Shown: positions 7,084-13,242 of the stretch, in pieces
How positions within the stretch are numbered: the first letter of the stretch is position 1
Layout of the letters: every line of letters starts with the position of its first letter
Source: JAYSRU01 sp043720875
Lineage (GTDB): Bacteria > Bacteroidota > Bacteroidia > Flavobacteriales_D > Crocinitomicaceae
NCBI GenBank assembly: GCA_043720875.1
Contig: JAYSRU010000142.1
Span: 1 to 13,242, forward strand
Length of the DNA: 13,242 nucleotides
Direction: 5' to 3'
Notes under the pieces: model-generated
The model's input: only the letters and a program-made list of their open reading frames with translations
Told to the model about the DNA's origin: nothing
Databases searched by the model: none
Made by a program: the position numbers and the translations under genes

Positions 7084-9663
7084 CTATTTTAGTACATTTA
7101 TACTTCCTCTAAATTCATATTTCTTGTCAGAAATAATTTCTTTTGCTGTAGCTGTCCAGTTGTAAATCCCTTGTTCTACAATTCTTCCTTGGAACGTACC
7201 ATCCCAACCAACTTGTGTGTCATTGGTTTCAAAAATAACTTGTCCCCATCTGTTAAAAATTGTCAGGTTGAATTGTGTAATATCAACTCCTGCTACGTGA
7301 AACTTCCAAGCTTGATTAAATTCATCACCATCCGGTGTGAATGTATTCGGAGCATAGAACAATATTTCTGGCAAAATTGGTAACATTTTAGTAACGGTAT
7401 CTCTACATCCAAAATTTGATTCAACAATTAATGTGACGTCATAGTTTCCTACAATACCATCAGGATACATAACAAAAGGTTGATCTTCTGTGGAATACGA
7501 TTGATCCGCTCCCGGCATAAACCAATAATTAAAGTCATTTCCAAAACTAACGTTGTTAAATTTCAATTCTGTATTAAATACTGTTGCAGGATTTGGAGAC
7601 CATCCAAAATTTGCGAACGGTTTTGGGTGGGATATTAAAAAGTTGTCTTTGGTTAACGAATCAATACAGCCATCAGGAGAAGTGACAATTAAGCGCACAT
7701 TGTAAGCTCCGGCACTTAAAGGTAATGTTTCAATTAACGATTGATCAAGATAGGTTTCACCCGAAGATATATGCCAATTAAGGTTCCCTGACATAGCAGC
7801 AGCAGTCGCATTAGAAATTTGAAAAACTGCGTCCTCACAAAGTTCAGGAACTAGGCATGTAAAATCTACTACGGGAACCGGCAAAACTTTAACCAAAATG
7901 CTTAAAACCAAAGGTGTGGTTTCACAATTATCTTCAATCGTAACCGTATAAGTCATATCCACCATATTAGAAGCAATAATAGAATCGGTTGTTTCACCTG
8001 TCGACCATAAGTACGTGTATGGTCCACCATTACCAGCTGAGCCAAGTACACCAATCTTTACAAAATATCCTGGACAGATATATTGAGTATCTGAAACTAC
8101 ACCACTTAAAGGAGGCAAAACTGTAACTGTAATTGGTTCACCGATAGAATTACATCCATTTTGATTCGTTGCAAAAACTGTATACGTTGCTGTACCTAAA
8201 GGAGCGATGGTTTGAGAGGCATTTGGATCAGTTGTTTGTGTCCAAGTATAGGTGAAAGAAGTTCCATTGGTTCCAGCTGCGATCATGGTAGTAGTACCAT
8301 TTTCACAAATCGTTACATCAGGTGTTGCTGATATGCCAACAATTGGAGGATTTACTAATGTTTGGCTAATACAGGTTTTGCAACCTAAAGTACTTTTGGC
8401 GCATACTGTGTAAAGTCCTGCAACTTTTCCCGTAAATATAGGCGAAGCCTGCCAAGTTACACCATTATCAGAACTATAAGTATTTCCAAGGGCACTTGTT
8501 ATCGCAATTGTTCCATCCGCCGATCCATTACACAGAGGATCTGTTTTCGTTGCAGTGAGTGCTACTCTTTGAAAAGTTACATTAACCGTGTCTTTATCTG
8601 CCGGGCATGTTGGATTACTTGCAGTCAAAACATATTGATATGTTGTTCCAGTATTAGCCGTTGCAGTTGGCGTATAACTACTTACATTAGGTAAAAATGT
8701 TGTGGTTGCTGCTGGAGTAAATCCAGGATTAGGTAACATTGACCATGTATGCGTTGGTGCAGTTCCTGTTGCAGAACCTTGCAACATATAAGGTGTGCCA
8801 TAACAAACAGTTGTATCACTTCCGGCATTAACTACTGGCGGATTTACAACATTAATCGTAAAATTGATGGTATCGCACAAACCAGCTTCACACACCTTAA
8901 CACTGTAGGCAGTAGTAACAGGAGTTGTTATTTGATTGGTTGGCCCGCCAAAAGGATTAGCCACCCCTGTGGTAACCAAATATTCATAAGTCGGATTAGT
9001 AAAACCAACTGTTAATATATCAACATTGGCAGTTGCACCAAGACAAACCGTTTGATCTGGAGCTAAACCATTACACGATATCCCAGCTGTTCCTAAAAAA
9101 TTGATCGGAACTGTCATTCCTAATCCAGAGTAATTTGATAAACACAATAAAAACTGATTACCAGGCACCACATTTAATGAGTTTTGAAAATTGCTCGCTG
9201 CTCCTCCAGGTGGCAAAGAACCAGCAGGAGCCATTCCGGTAAATCCTTCACAGTTTCCATTCCAGTTACAAGCAACAGGAGCCAAAGTTCCATTCTGCAA
9301 ACCAGTGCACGTTGCACCTCCAGGAGTATAAGGCCACATGATCCAATCAAAACAACCTGTTGCACCATCAGTTCCGATAGTCCAACTTAATGTACCTGCA
9401 GCGTTTACAGATATAACCATAAATGTTGAACTGGTTTCACCTGAAAGTAAACAACCACTATTAAAACCTCCAGGATTTGTGGATGGGTTTGAACCTGTAC
9501 CAGAACCAAAATCAACAATTTGATTAGAAAGGCCAGGAGGGATAATTGCAAATGAAGGCGTTGTACAAACATTTACTTCTTCACCGCAATCGTTCGCTTG
9601 ACCACAAACAAGATTAGTTGTTGCTGTAAATAAAAGAAAAGTTAATTGTATTATTAATTTCAT
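7084..9663 (-). CDS. Secreted PKD/SprB-type surface protein with T9SS type B C-terminal sorting domain
   Basis: This 859-residue protein starts with a signal peptide (MKLIIQLTFLLFTATTNLVCG). Cleavage before Q22 or near it fits type I, and the lipobox is poor. Residues 33-197 form a Cys-containing N-terminal domain (CFDWIMWPYTP, CNWNG, FLLCLSNY) seen ahead of adhesin repeats in Bacteroidota; I cannot assign it a function. Next come Ig/PKD-like modules, one starting near PVVNAGSDTTVC (276-287). A SprB-like repeat spans about 368-440 (DPLCNGSADGTI), followed by further modules at about 442-600 and a PKD-type domain near 680-763. Residues 764-859 are the gliding-motility-associated C-terminal (CHU_C/TIGR04131) domain, with NTFTPDGDEFN and FNRWGQVIF. 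That domain directs export by T9SS and anchoring or release at the surface. The gene starts 5 bases after the stop of a small secreted-protein gene. An adhesin or matrix role is inference; no catalytic domain is visible. Confidence 0.92.
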   Translation of the reverse strand: MKLIIQLTFLLFTATTNLVCGQANDCGEEVNVCTTPSFAIIPPGLSNQIVDFGSGTGSNPSTNPGGFNSGCLLSGETSSTFMVISVNAAGTLSWTIGTDGATGCFDWIMWPYTPGGATCTGLQNGTLAPVACNWNGNCEGFTGMAPAGSLPPGGAASNFQNSLNVVPGNQFLLCLSNYSGLGMTVPINFLGTAGISCNGLAPDQTVCLGATANVDILTVGFTNPTYEYLVTTGVANPFGGPTNQITTPVTTAYSVKVCEAGLCDTINFTINVVNPPVVNAGSDTTVCYGTPYMLQGSATGTAPTHTWSMLPNPGFTPAATTTFLPNVSSYTPTATANTGTTYQYVLTASNPTCPADKDTVNVTFQRVALTATKTDPLCNGSADGTIAITSALGNTYSSDNGVTWQASPIFTGKVAGLYTVCAKSTLGCKTCISQTLVNPPIVGISATPDVTICENGTTTMIAAGTNGTSFTYTWTQTTDPNASQTIAPLGTATYTVFATNQNGCNSIGEPITVTVLPPLSGVVSDTQYICPGYFVKIGVLGSAGNGGPYTYLWSTGETTDSIIASNMVDMTYTVTIEDNCETTPLVLSILVKVLPVPVVDFTCLVPELCEDAVFQISNATAAAMSGNLNWHISSGETYLDQSLIETLPLSAGAYNVRLIVTSPDGCIDSLTKDNFLISHPKPFANFGWSPNPATVFNTELKFNNVSFGNDFNYWFMPGADQSYSTEDQPFVMYPDGIVGNYDVTLIVESNFGCRDTVTKMLPILPEILFYAPNTFTPDGDEFNQAWKFHVAGVDITQFNLTIFNRWGQVIFETNDTQVGWDGTFQGRIVEQGIYNWTATAKEIISDKKYEFRGSINVLK

Positions 9664-9668
9664 ATATT

Positions 9669-10034
9669 CTAGTTATTGCAATTAGTGAATGGGTAAGGCT
9701 TCACGACATCTATTCCGTGAACACCAATTTGAATACATGTTGGTAATTTTTCGGTATGCCAAAACCAAGTCTTGAATTCTAGCTCCGTAAAAGTTGCTAC
9801 ATTTTGCGTTAAAACGAAAACACGTTTAGTGTTCCAATCAAATCGTGCAACTTTAATGTTTGGATTCAAACGAAATTCTGCTTCCATAGTTTGGAAAACA
9901 TCTTTATCGTCAATATCATACATACATTGAGCGAAAAAATATATTGGTTCCGATAGATTAGACTCACTGGCTTCTGTTTGTGCGTTGCAAGGTAACAACC
10001 AGAAAGCAAACAATAATGATAATATTAATTTCAT
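9669..10034 (-). CDS. Small secreted protein, unknown function, Cys-containing ferredoxin-like fold suspected
   Basis: I do not recognise a named family. From the ATG at 10034 the product is 121 residues and opens with a textbook signal peptide (MKLILSLLFAFWLLPCNA, cleavage before Q19). An ATG at 10043 would add three residues ahead of it and is less likely. The mature part is about 103 residues with cysteines at 37, 100 and 119. Its predicted order is strand (IYFFAQCMYD), helix (DKDVFQTMEAEFRL), strand (NIKVARFDW), strand (KRVFVLTQ), helix (TELEFKTWFWHT), strand (TCIQIGVHGIDVV). This beta-alpha-beta-beta-alpha-beta order is that of heavy-metal-associated-like ferredoxin folds, but there is no CxxC metal site. 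It lacks a T9SS sorting domain, so it probably stays in the periplasm. The next gene starts 5 bases after its stop and opens with the same 12 bases, so the two are co-transcribed; a helper role for the large protein is a guess. Confidence 0.82.
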   Translation of the reverse strand: MKLILSLLFAFWLLPCNAQTEASESNLSEPIYFFAQCMYDIDDKDVFQTMEAEFRLNPNIKVARFDWNTKRVFVLTQNVATFTELEFKTWFWHTEKLPTCIQIGVHGIDVVKPYPFTNCNN

Positions 10035-10072
10035 GTTAGGCATATTTTAGCAAGTTAGACGCAATTAGTTTG

Positions 10073-10080
10073 CAAAAGTT
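10073..10080 (-). promoter_or_regulatory. Weak candidate -7 element for the secreted-protein pair
   Basis: On the minus strand the bases read AACTTTTG, one mismatch from TAnnTTTG, placed 39 bases before the ATG at 10034. No good -33 box is visible at normal spacing, but the dyad at 10103-10132 begins about where upstream contacts would fall. It is the best match I found upstream of this pair, and remains weak. Confidence 0.25.
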
Positions 10081-10102
10081 GCGTTTTAATTGTGATTAAT
10101 CT

Positions 10103-10132
10103 AATTTAACATCACATTGCACATGTTAAATT
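10103..10132. promoter_or_regulatory. Perfect 10-bp dyad, operator-like (TTAACAT-N10-ATGTTAA core)
   Basis: AATTTAACAT (10103-10112) and ATGTTAAATT (10123-10132) are exact reverse complements separated by 10 bases. The inner heptamers are TTAACAT and ATGTTAA, 17 bases centre to centre, a spacing usual for a dimeric DNA-binding protein. A 10-bp perfect arm is unlikely by chance even in AT-rich DNA. It lies 69-98 bases upstream of the small secreted-protein start. The regulator is unknown. A stem-loop in a leader RNA is the alternative if transcription starts further upstream. Confidence 0.55.
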
Positions 10133-10163
10133 CATGGTATTATTGGATTGCTAAAAAAAACAT

Positions 10164-10183
10164 AATGTTAATAATTTAACATT
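10164..10183. promoter_or_regulatory. Perfect 8-bp dyad from the same heptamer in inverted order
   Basis: AATGTTAA (10164-10171) and TTAACATT (10176-10183) are exact reverse complements with a 4-base spacer. The half-sites are the same ATGTTAA/TTAACAT heptamer as in the dyad at 10103-10132, but here they face the other way. The facing copies at 10123 and 10165 are in the same orientation, 42 bases apart, close to four helical turns. Confidence 0.5.
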
Positions 10184-10234
10184 CTCGCAATAATTATTTA
10201 CAGAAAAAACAAATTAGAATCCCATACACCTGAT

Positions 10235-10254
10235 ATACAATAGCTTAATTGTAT
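10235..10254. promoter_or_regulatory. 7-bp dyad ATACAAT-N6-ATTGTAT
   Basis: ATACAAT (10235-10241) and ATTGTAT (10248-10254) are exact reverse complements around six bases. The sequence differs from the heptamer of the two dyads to its left. It lies about 100 bases upstream of the promoter-like sequence of the rightward row. It could be a second operator or chance in AT-rich DNA. Confidence 0.3.
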
Positions 10255-10356
10255 CCATGACATTTTCGAGAACGCCGATAACCCTTTCAAACTAATGCTC
10301 AAAAACATGAAACTTTCTGTCCAAGGATGAAAACTATCAATTATTCTAAGCCAAAA

Positions 10357-10387
10357 TTGAAATTCTCAGAAGAAAAACCTACATTTG
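10357..10387 (+). promoter_or_regulatory. Bacteroidota-type promoter for the stress-protein row
   Basis: TTG at 10357-10359, then 20 bases, then TACATTTG at 10380-10387 is a full match to the TTG-N17-23-TAnnTTTG promoter form described for Flavobacterium. Transcription should begin a few bases after 10387, leaving a very short leader before the ATG at 10403. This also argues against the in-frame TTG at 10385 as a start, since it sits inside the -7 box. Confidence 0.65.
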
Positions 10388-10402
10388 CTAAAATACCTAG
10401 CC

Positions 10403-11206
10403 ATGACGTCAATAAACTATCTCGTGCCACATGATTTTTCCAAAGTTGGAGATGTAGCTTTAAATTATGCCATTTTTTTGTCAACGAAAAGCAATGCGAG
10501 TATTACGCTTATACACCTTGTTTCTTCGAAAGACAAAATTGCTGCTGCAGCAAGCAAATTAGATCAAATCGTTGCTGCCAATGAAACGACAGGAGTAAAG
10601 ATAGAATGGACAATAAATATTGGAAACATATTCGACGATTTAGGGAAAATTGCTCAAAAAATGGATTCAACGTTGATTATCATGGGTACACATGGTATTT
10701 CTGGAATGCAAAAGATATTTGGTAGTTATGCAATGAAAGTTGTGCGCAGTACGAGTGTTCCTTTTGTTGTAGTGCAAGACAAAACGTCTATTCATCAAAT
10801 AAAAAACATCGTTGCTCCGGTAGATTTATCCCGAGAAAGCTTGCAAATTATTACATACGTAGCGGAAGTTGCAAATATGTTTGATGCAGAAGTATTTATT
10901 GTTTATGAAGCACAAACTGACCCAATTTTGGCTACTCAAATGCGCAATAGATTAGGGATTGTATTAAAAGAATTTGAAGAACGTAAAGTTAAAATCAATT
11001 TTGAAATTCTCAATGGTAGTGGTTCTTTTCATAAAAAAATATTAGAATTTGGAAAAACTAAGAATGCTGATTTATATGCTGCTGCATTCCATACAGAAAG
11101 CTTACTTCCACAATTTGAAAAACTTTACCAAACCTTGATCACCAATGATCAAAATACTCCTTGTATTATTGTAAATGCGAAGGAATCCACGAATTTATAT
11201 TTTTAA
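10403..11206 (+). CDS. Tandem-domain universal stress protein (UspA family)
   Basis: From the ATG at 10403 the product is 267 residues with two Usp domains. The frame can be opened further upstream at a TTG (10385), but that codon lies inside the promoter -7 box. The first domain (about 4-126) begins INYLVPHDFSK and carries the nucleotide-binding loop GTHGISGMQKIFGS at 95-108, ending in VPFVVVQD. The loop spacing G-2X-G-8X-GS is one residue shorter than the textbook ATP-binding form. The second domain (about 132-259) starts KNIVAPVDLSRES but has no glycine loop at the matching place (AAAFHTESLLPQFEKL), so it probably does not bind ATP the same way. Usp proteins help survival under starvation, redox or envelope stress; no enzyme reaction is implied. 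The stop codon TAA is directly followed by the ATG of the next gene, so the row is translated as a unit. Confidence 0.92.
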   Translation: MTSINYLVPHDFSKVGDVALNYAIFLSTKSNASITLIHLVSSKDKIAAAASKLDQIVAANETTGVKIEWTINIGNIFDDLGKIAQKMDSTLIIMGTHGISGMQKIFGSYAMKVVRSTSVPFVVVQDKTSIHQIKNIVAPVDLSRESLQIITYVAEVANMFDAEVFIVYEAQTDPILATQMRNRLGIVLKEFEERKVKINFEILNGSGSFHKKILEFGKTKNADLYAAAFHTESLLPQFEKLYQTLITNDQNTPCIIVNAKESTNLYF

Positions 11207-12073
11207 ATGTTTTTAGGCGAATACAACGAACTTAGATTAGATCGTTTTACAACAGTTGGTGCATATTTAGTTGATCCAGAAGGAAATGACGTATTGCTGC
11301 CCAGTAAATACTTAGTACAAGGAAACAAGGTTGGGGATATACTCACCGTATTTCTTTATAAAGATTCTGAAGATAGACTTATTGCAACAACGTATACACC
11401 AGATATCTATCTGAATGAATTTGCATGGCTGCAGTGTACTGATGTTAATTTTTATGGGGCATTCGTGGCCTGGGGAATTGAAAAGGATTTAATGGTTCCG
11501 TTCAAAGAACAATTAATGAAAATGGAAGCCGGTAAACGCTACTTAGTTTATTTGTATCTTGATGAAGCTACACAAAGATTAGTAGCAACGATGAAATATA
11601 AAAAACGCTTTGCATTGACAACTGAAGGACTAGAAATAGGACAAGAAGTCGATTTATTAATTGGTGAAGCAGCAGAAATAGGAAGAGATGTTATCGTAAA
11701 CCATGCTTACAAAGGCATGATTTATAAAAATGATATTGTTAAAGAATTACGTACGGGTAAAGTCACAAAAGGATATATTTACAATATCCGAGAAGATTTA
11801 AAATTAGACATTCGTTTAACAAAAGACGGTTACACGAAAGTGAGTAATGAAGTAGATCAATTGTTAGAAATCATAGTGAAAAATGGCGGGTATTTAGGAT
11901 TGAATGATGCTAGTGACCCTGATGAAGTACGTGAACGCGTCGGAATGAGTAAGAAAACATTCAAAAAAGCTGTGGGTGCTCTATTAAAAGAGCGTAAGAT
12001 TATTCTTTCTGATGATGGTATTGAGTTGATCAATAAGGACGCAATCGAAAGCACACCTGAAACATTAGATTAA
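11207..12073 (+). CDS. CvfB-like S1 / winged-helix RNA-binding protein
   Basis: The 288-residue protein matches the CvfB/YitL family. Three S1-like beta-barrel regions occupy about 1-65 (YNELRLDRFTTVGAYLVD, LLPSKY), 72-135 (GAFVAWGIEKDLMVPFKEQ, RLVATMKYKKRF) and 145-207 (VNHAYKGMIYKNDI, VTKGYIYNIREDLKLDIRL). A winged-helix domain covers about 213-275 (GYLGLNDASDPDEVRERVGM, then KKTFKKAVGALLKE). In Staphylococcus aureus CvfB binds RNA and affects virulence-gene expression; in other bacteria the role is not settled. No signal peptide or membrane segment is present, so it acts in the cytosol. Its start codon abuts the stress-protein stop codon with no spacer and truA follows after 20 bases, so all three are likely one transcript. 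The family call is firm; the biological target is unknown. Confidence 0.92.
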   Translation: MFLGEYNELRLDRFTTVGAYLVDPEGNDVLLPSKYLVQGNKVGDILTVFLYKDSEDRLIATTYTPDIYLNEFAWLQCTDVNFYGAFVAWGIEKDLMVPFKEQLMKMEAGKRYLVYLYLDEATQRLVATMKYKKRFALTTEGLEIGQEVDLLIGEAAEIGRDVIVNHAYKGMIYKNDIVKELRTGKVTKGYIYNIREDLKLDIRLTKDGYTKVSNEVDQLLEIIVKNGGYLGLNDASDPDEVRERVGMSKKTFKKAVGALLKERKIILSDDGIELINKDAIESTPETLD

Positions 12074-12093
12074 AGTTCTTTCCTCATTTAATT

Positions 12094-12858
12094 ATGACCA
12101 GTTCAACAGAGTCGAAAGAGCAACAACGCTATTTCTTTGAAATTTCTTACTTAGGAACCGATTTTGTGGGTTGGCAAATTCAACCCAACGGAAAAAGTAT
12201 TGAAGAAGAAATTGAATTACAACTTTCAAGACTACATAGTGATACAAAAATCAATATCATTGGTTGCGGTCGTACAGATGCGGGTGTACACGCGAAACAT
12301 TTTGTATTTCACGTTGACTTACCCCCTATCCAGAATGCAGTTCAATTTTTGTATAAATTAAACAAAATGTTGCCCGCAAGTATTCACGTGATTCAATTGA
12401 ATCCGGTTAACAACGAAGCACATGCGCGATATAACGCTACCTCAAGATGCTATCGCTATTTCATTCACCTAGAAAAAAACCCTTTTAATTCAGGTCAGAG
12501 TTTATACTTATCGCATCCCTTGGATTTTAGTAAAATGAATAACGCCTCCAAATTATTACTCGGAGTTCACGATTTCGCCTGTTTTTCTAAAACTATAACC
12601 AACCAAGGCACCACCACAATTTGTGATGTCACTTTAGCGCATTGGGTAAAACAGGATGATAACAGTTATTACTTCGAAATTACTGCAAATCGATTTTTAC
12701 GCAATATGGTACGGTCAATCGTCGGAACCTTGATAGATATTGGTCAAGGCATCAGTGATGAGCAAGACTTTCTAAGAATATTGGAAAGTAAAGACCGAGG
12801 TGAAGCTGGAAAAAGTGTTCCGGCACATGGACTCTTTCTTTGGAAAGTAACTTATTAA
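12094..12858 (+). CDS. truA: tRNA pseudouridine(38-40) synthase TruA
   Basis: The 254-residue protein is a full-length TruA, which converts uridines 38, 39 and 40 of tRNA anticodon stems to pseudouridine. The core begins with YFFEISYLGTDFVGWQIQPN. The catalytic motif GCGRTDAGVHA places the nucleophile Asp at residue 62. Other family segments are HARYNATSRCYRYFI, LLGVHDFACFSK and FEITANRFLRNMVRSIVGTL, and the end is PAHGLFLWKV. The start at 12094 adds about ten polar residues before the first strand; no nearer ATG exists. It is the third gene of the stress-protein row, 20 bases after the CvfB-like gene, and TruA is a plausible partner for an RNA-binding protein in a translation-related row, though co-location is not proof of joint function. 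Confidence 0.96.
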   Translation: MTSSTESKEQQRYFFEISYLGTDFVGWQIQPNGKSIEEEIELQLSRLHSDTKINIIGCGRTDAGVHAKHFVFHVDLPPIQNAVQFLYKLNKMLPASIHVIQLNPVNNEAHARYNATSRCYRYFIHLEKNPFNSGQSLYLSHPLDFSKMNNASKLLLGVHDFACFSKTITNQGTTTICDVTLAHWVKQDDNSYYFEITANRFLRNMVRSIVGTLIDIGQGISDEQDFLRILESKDRGEAGKSVPAHGLFLWKVTY

Positions 12859-12926
12859 CAAACGACCGTTGTCTTTTTGTAGTCGCTAAACATCAGTAAC
12901 ATAGTATTTTATTGCTTTCAATTCAT

Positions 12927-12934
12927 TATTTTTG
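12927..12934 (+). promoter_or_regulatory. Candidate -7 promoter element for the glycosyl hydrolase gene
   Basis: TATTTTTG matches TAnnTTTG exactly and ends 21 bases before the ATG at 12956. No clear TTG/TTTG -33 box lies at 17-23 bases upstream, only a T-rich stretch (12905-12910). It suggests that this gene starts its own transcript after truA. Confidence 0.4.
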
Positions 12935-12955
12935 AGCAATTAATTTATCCTTAGA

Positions 12956-13242
12956 ATGAATTTAAAAATATTTATTTTTCTATTTTTACTACTTACCATT
13001 CCTTGGAGTCGAATTAATTCTCAAACGATATACCCAAAACGAGAATTTCGTGCGGCTTGGGTTTCCACTGTTTATAACGTCGATTATCCTTCTAGTACTT
13101 CGCTAAGTTCAATCGCACAACAAAACGAATTTATAACACAAATTGACAACTTGAAATTAGCTGGTTGTAATGCTGTTTTCATTCAAATCAGACCTTCATG
13201 TGATGCTTTTTATGCTTCACCTTACGAACCTTGGAGTCAATG
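12956..13242 (+). CDS. Secreted GHL10/DUF187-type glycosyl hydrolase, N-terminal fragment
   Basis: The frame is open from the ATG at 12956 to the window edge, giving 95 codons and two further bases. It opens with a signal peptide (MNLKIFIFLFLLLTIPWSRINS, likely cleavage before Q23). The mature start has KREFRAAWVSTVYNVDYPS (28-46) and then LAGCNAVFIQIRPSCDAFY (68-86), the first strands of the TIM barrel of the YngK-like family 10 glycosyl hydrolases (GHL10, PF02638). These matches read typically as FRAxWVATVxNIDWPS and GMNAVxFQVRPxxDAFY. Family members are thought to act on cell-wall or other polysaccharide; the substrate is not established here, and the catalytic acids lie beyond the window. 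It is 97 bases after truA with its own candidate promoter, so it is probably a separate unit. The full protein is usually near 500 residues. Confidence 0.9.
   Translation, partial: MNLKIFIFLFLLLTIPWSRINSQTIYPKREFRAAWVSTVYNVDYPSSTSLSSIAQQNEFITQIDNLKLAGCNAVFIQIRPSCDAFYASPYEPWSQ

Larger units (their letters stand above)
10044..10402. other. Divergent AT-rich intergenic control region (about 360 bases)
   Basis: No convincing gene lies here. The region separates the leftward secreted-protein pair from the rightward stress-protein row, so it must hold both sets of control signals. It contains two dyads built from one heptamer (10103-10132 and 10164-10183), a third dyad (10235-10254) and a good promoter match for the rightward row (10357-10387). 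The stretch 10260-10350 shows nothing clear beyond two very short open frames discussed as rejected. Confidence 0.7.

Noticed and set aside
8749..9523. Several plus-strand open frames of 61-88 codons
   Set aside because: They are antisense to the large secreted protein, low in family resemblance and rich in Ser/Arg/Cys as expected from shadow frames.
9604..9663. Lipoprotein signal for the large secreted protein (Cys at residue 20)
   Set aside because: The residues before the Cys (N-L-V) do not fit a lipobox; a type I cleavage with C-terminal T9SS anchoring is more consistent.
10385..10402. TTG-started N-terminal extension of the universal stress protein
   Set aside because: The TTG lies in the TACATTTG -7 box, and the family start at MTSINYLVPHD fits the ATG at 10403.
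10295..10434. Two tiny open frames: MLKNMKLSVQG (10295-10330) and a 35-codon frame from ATG at 10327, linked by an ATGA overlap and running into the stress-protein gene
   Set aside because: The second spans the promoter match at 10357-10387 and overlaps the stress-protein gene in another frame. Neither resembles a known peptide, and AT-rich DNA yields such frames easily.
12858..12878. Possible terminator after truA: a short stem ACAA(A)C/GTTGT followed by CTTTTTG
   Set aside because: The stem is only five pairs with a bulged A and low stability, so I do not call it.

Overview
The window looks like chromosome from a low-GC member of the Bacteroidota, most likely the Flavobacteriales (a Crocinitomicaceae/Fluviicola-like organism would fit; this is inference from gene content, not a species call). 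Signs are a type IX secretion (T9SS) type B C-terminal domain on a long PKD/SprB-type surface protein, MutS2 without the Smr nuclease domain, a DUF2520 gene overlapping a KdsC-like phosphatase, signal peptides ending in A|Q or S|Q, no clear Shine-Dalgarno sequences, and promoter -7 elements of the form TAnnTTTG.

Layout. Positions 1-3467 (minus strand) hold a tight row transcribed leftward: exodeoxyribonuclease III, an NDH-2-type NADH dehydrogenase, and an MBOAT (AlgI/DltB-like) membrane O-acyltransferase that runs off the left edge. Divergent from it, 3565-7001 (plus) holds mutS2, a DUF2520 Rossmann protein and a KdsC-like HAD phosphatase. A strong hairpin at 7030-7063 ends this row and also the convergent leftward pair at 7084-10043, which encodes a small secreted protein followed by an 859-residue T9SS-exported PKD/SprB adhesin-like protein. 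After a 360-base AT-rich regulatory region rich in dyads, 10403-12858 (plus) holds a compact row: two-domain universal stress protein, CvfB-like S1/winged-helix RNA-binding protein, and TruA. A signal-peptide-bearing GHL10-type glycosyl hydrolase starts at 12956 and is cut by the right edge.

How the genes work together. Most are housekeeping: DNA repair (Xth, MutS2), respiration (NDH-2), envelope sugar and acyl chemistry (KdsC-like, MBOAT), RNA modification and translation (TruA, CvfB-like). The accessory part is the secreted pair at 7084-10043 and its upstream control region. I found no mobile element, CRISPR array, tRNA or rRNA. I see no clearly new defence or biosynthetic system. The most unusual signal is the group of four ATGTTAA/TTAACAT half-sites arranged as two dyads (10103-10183) between the secreted pair and the stress-protein row.
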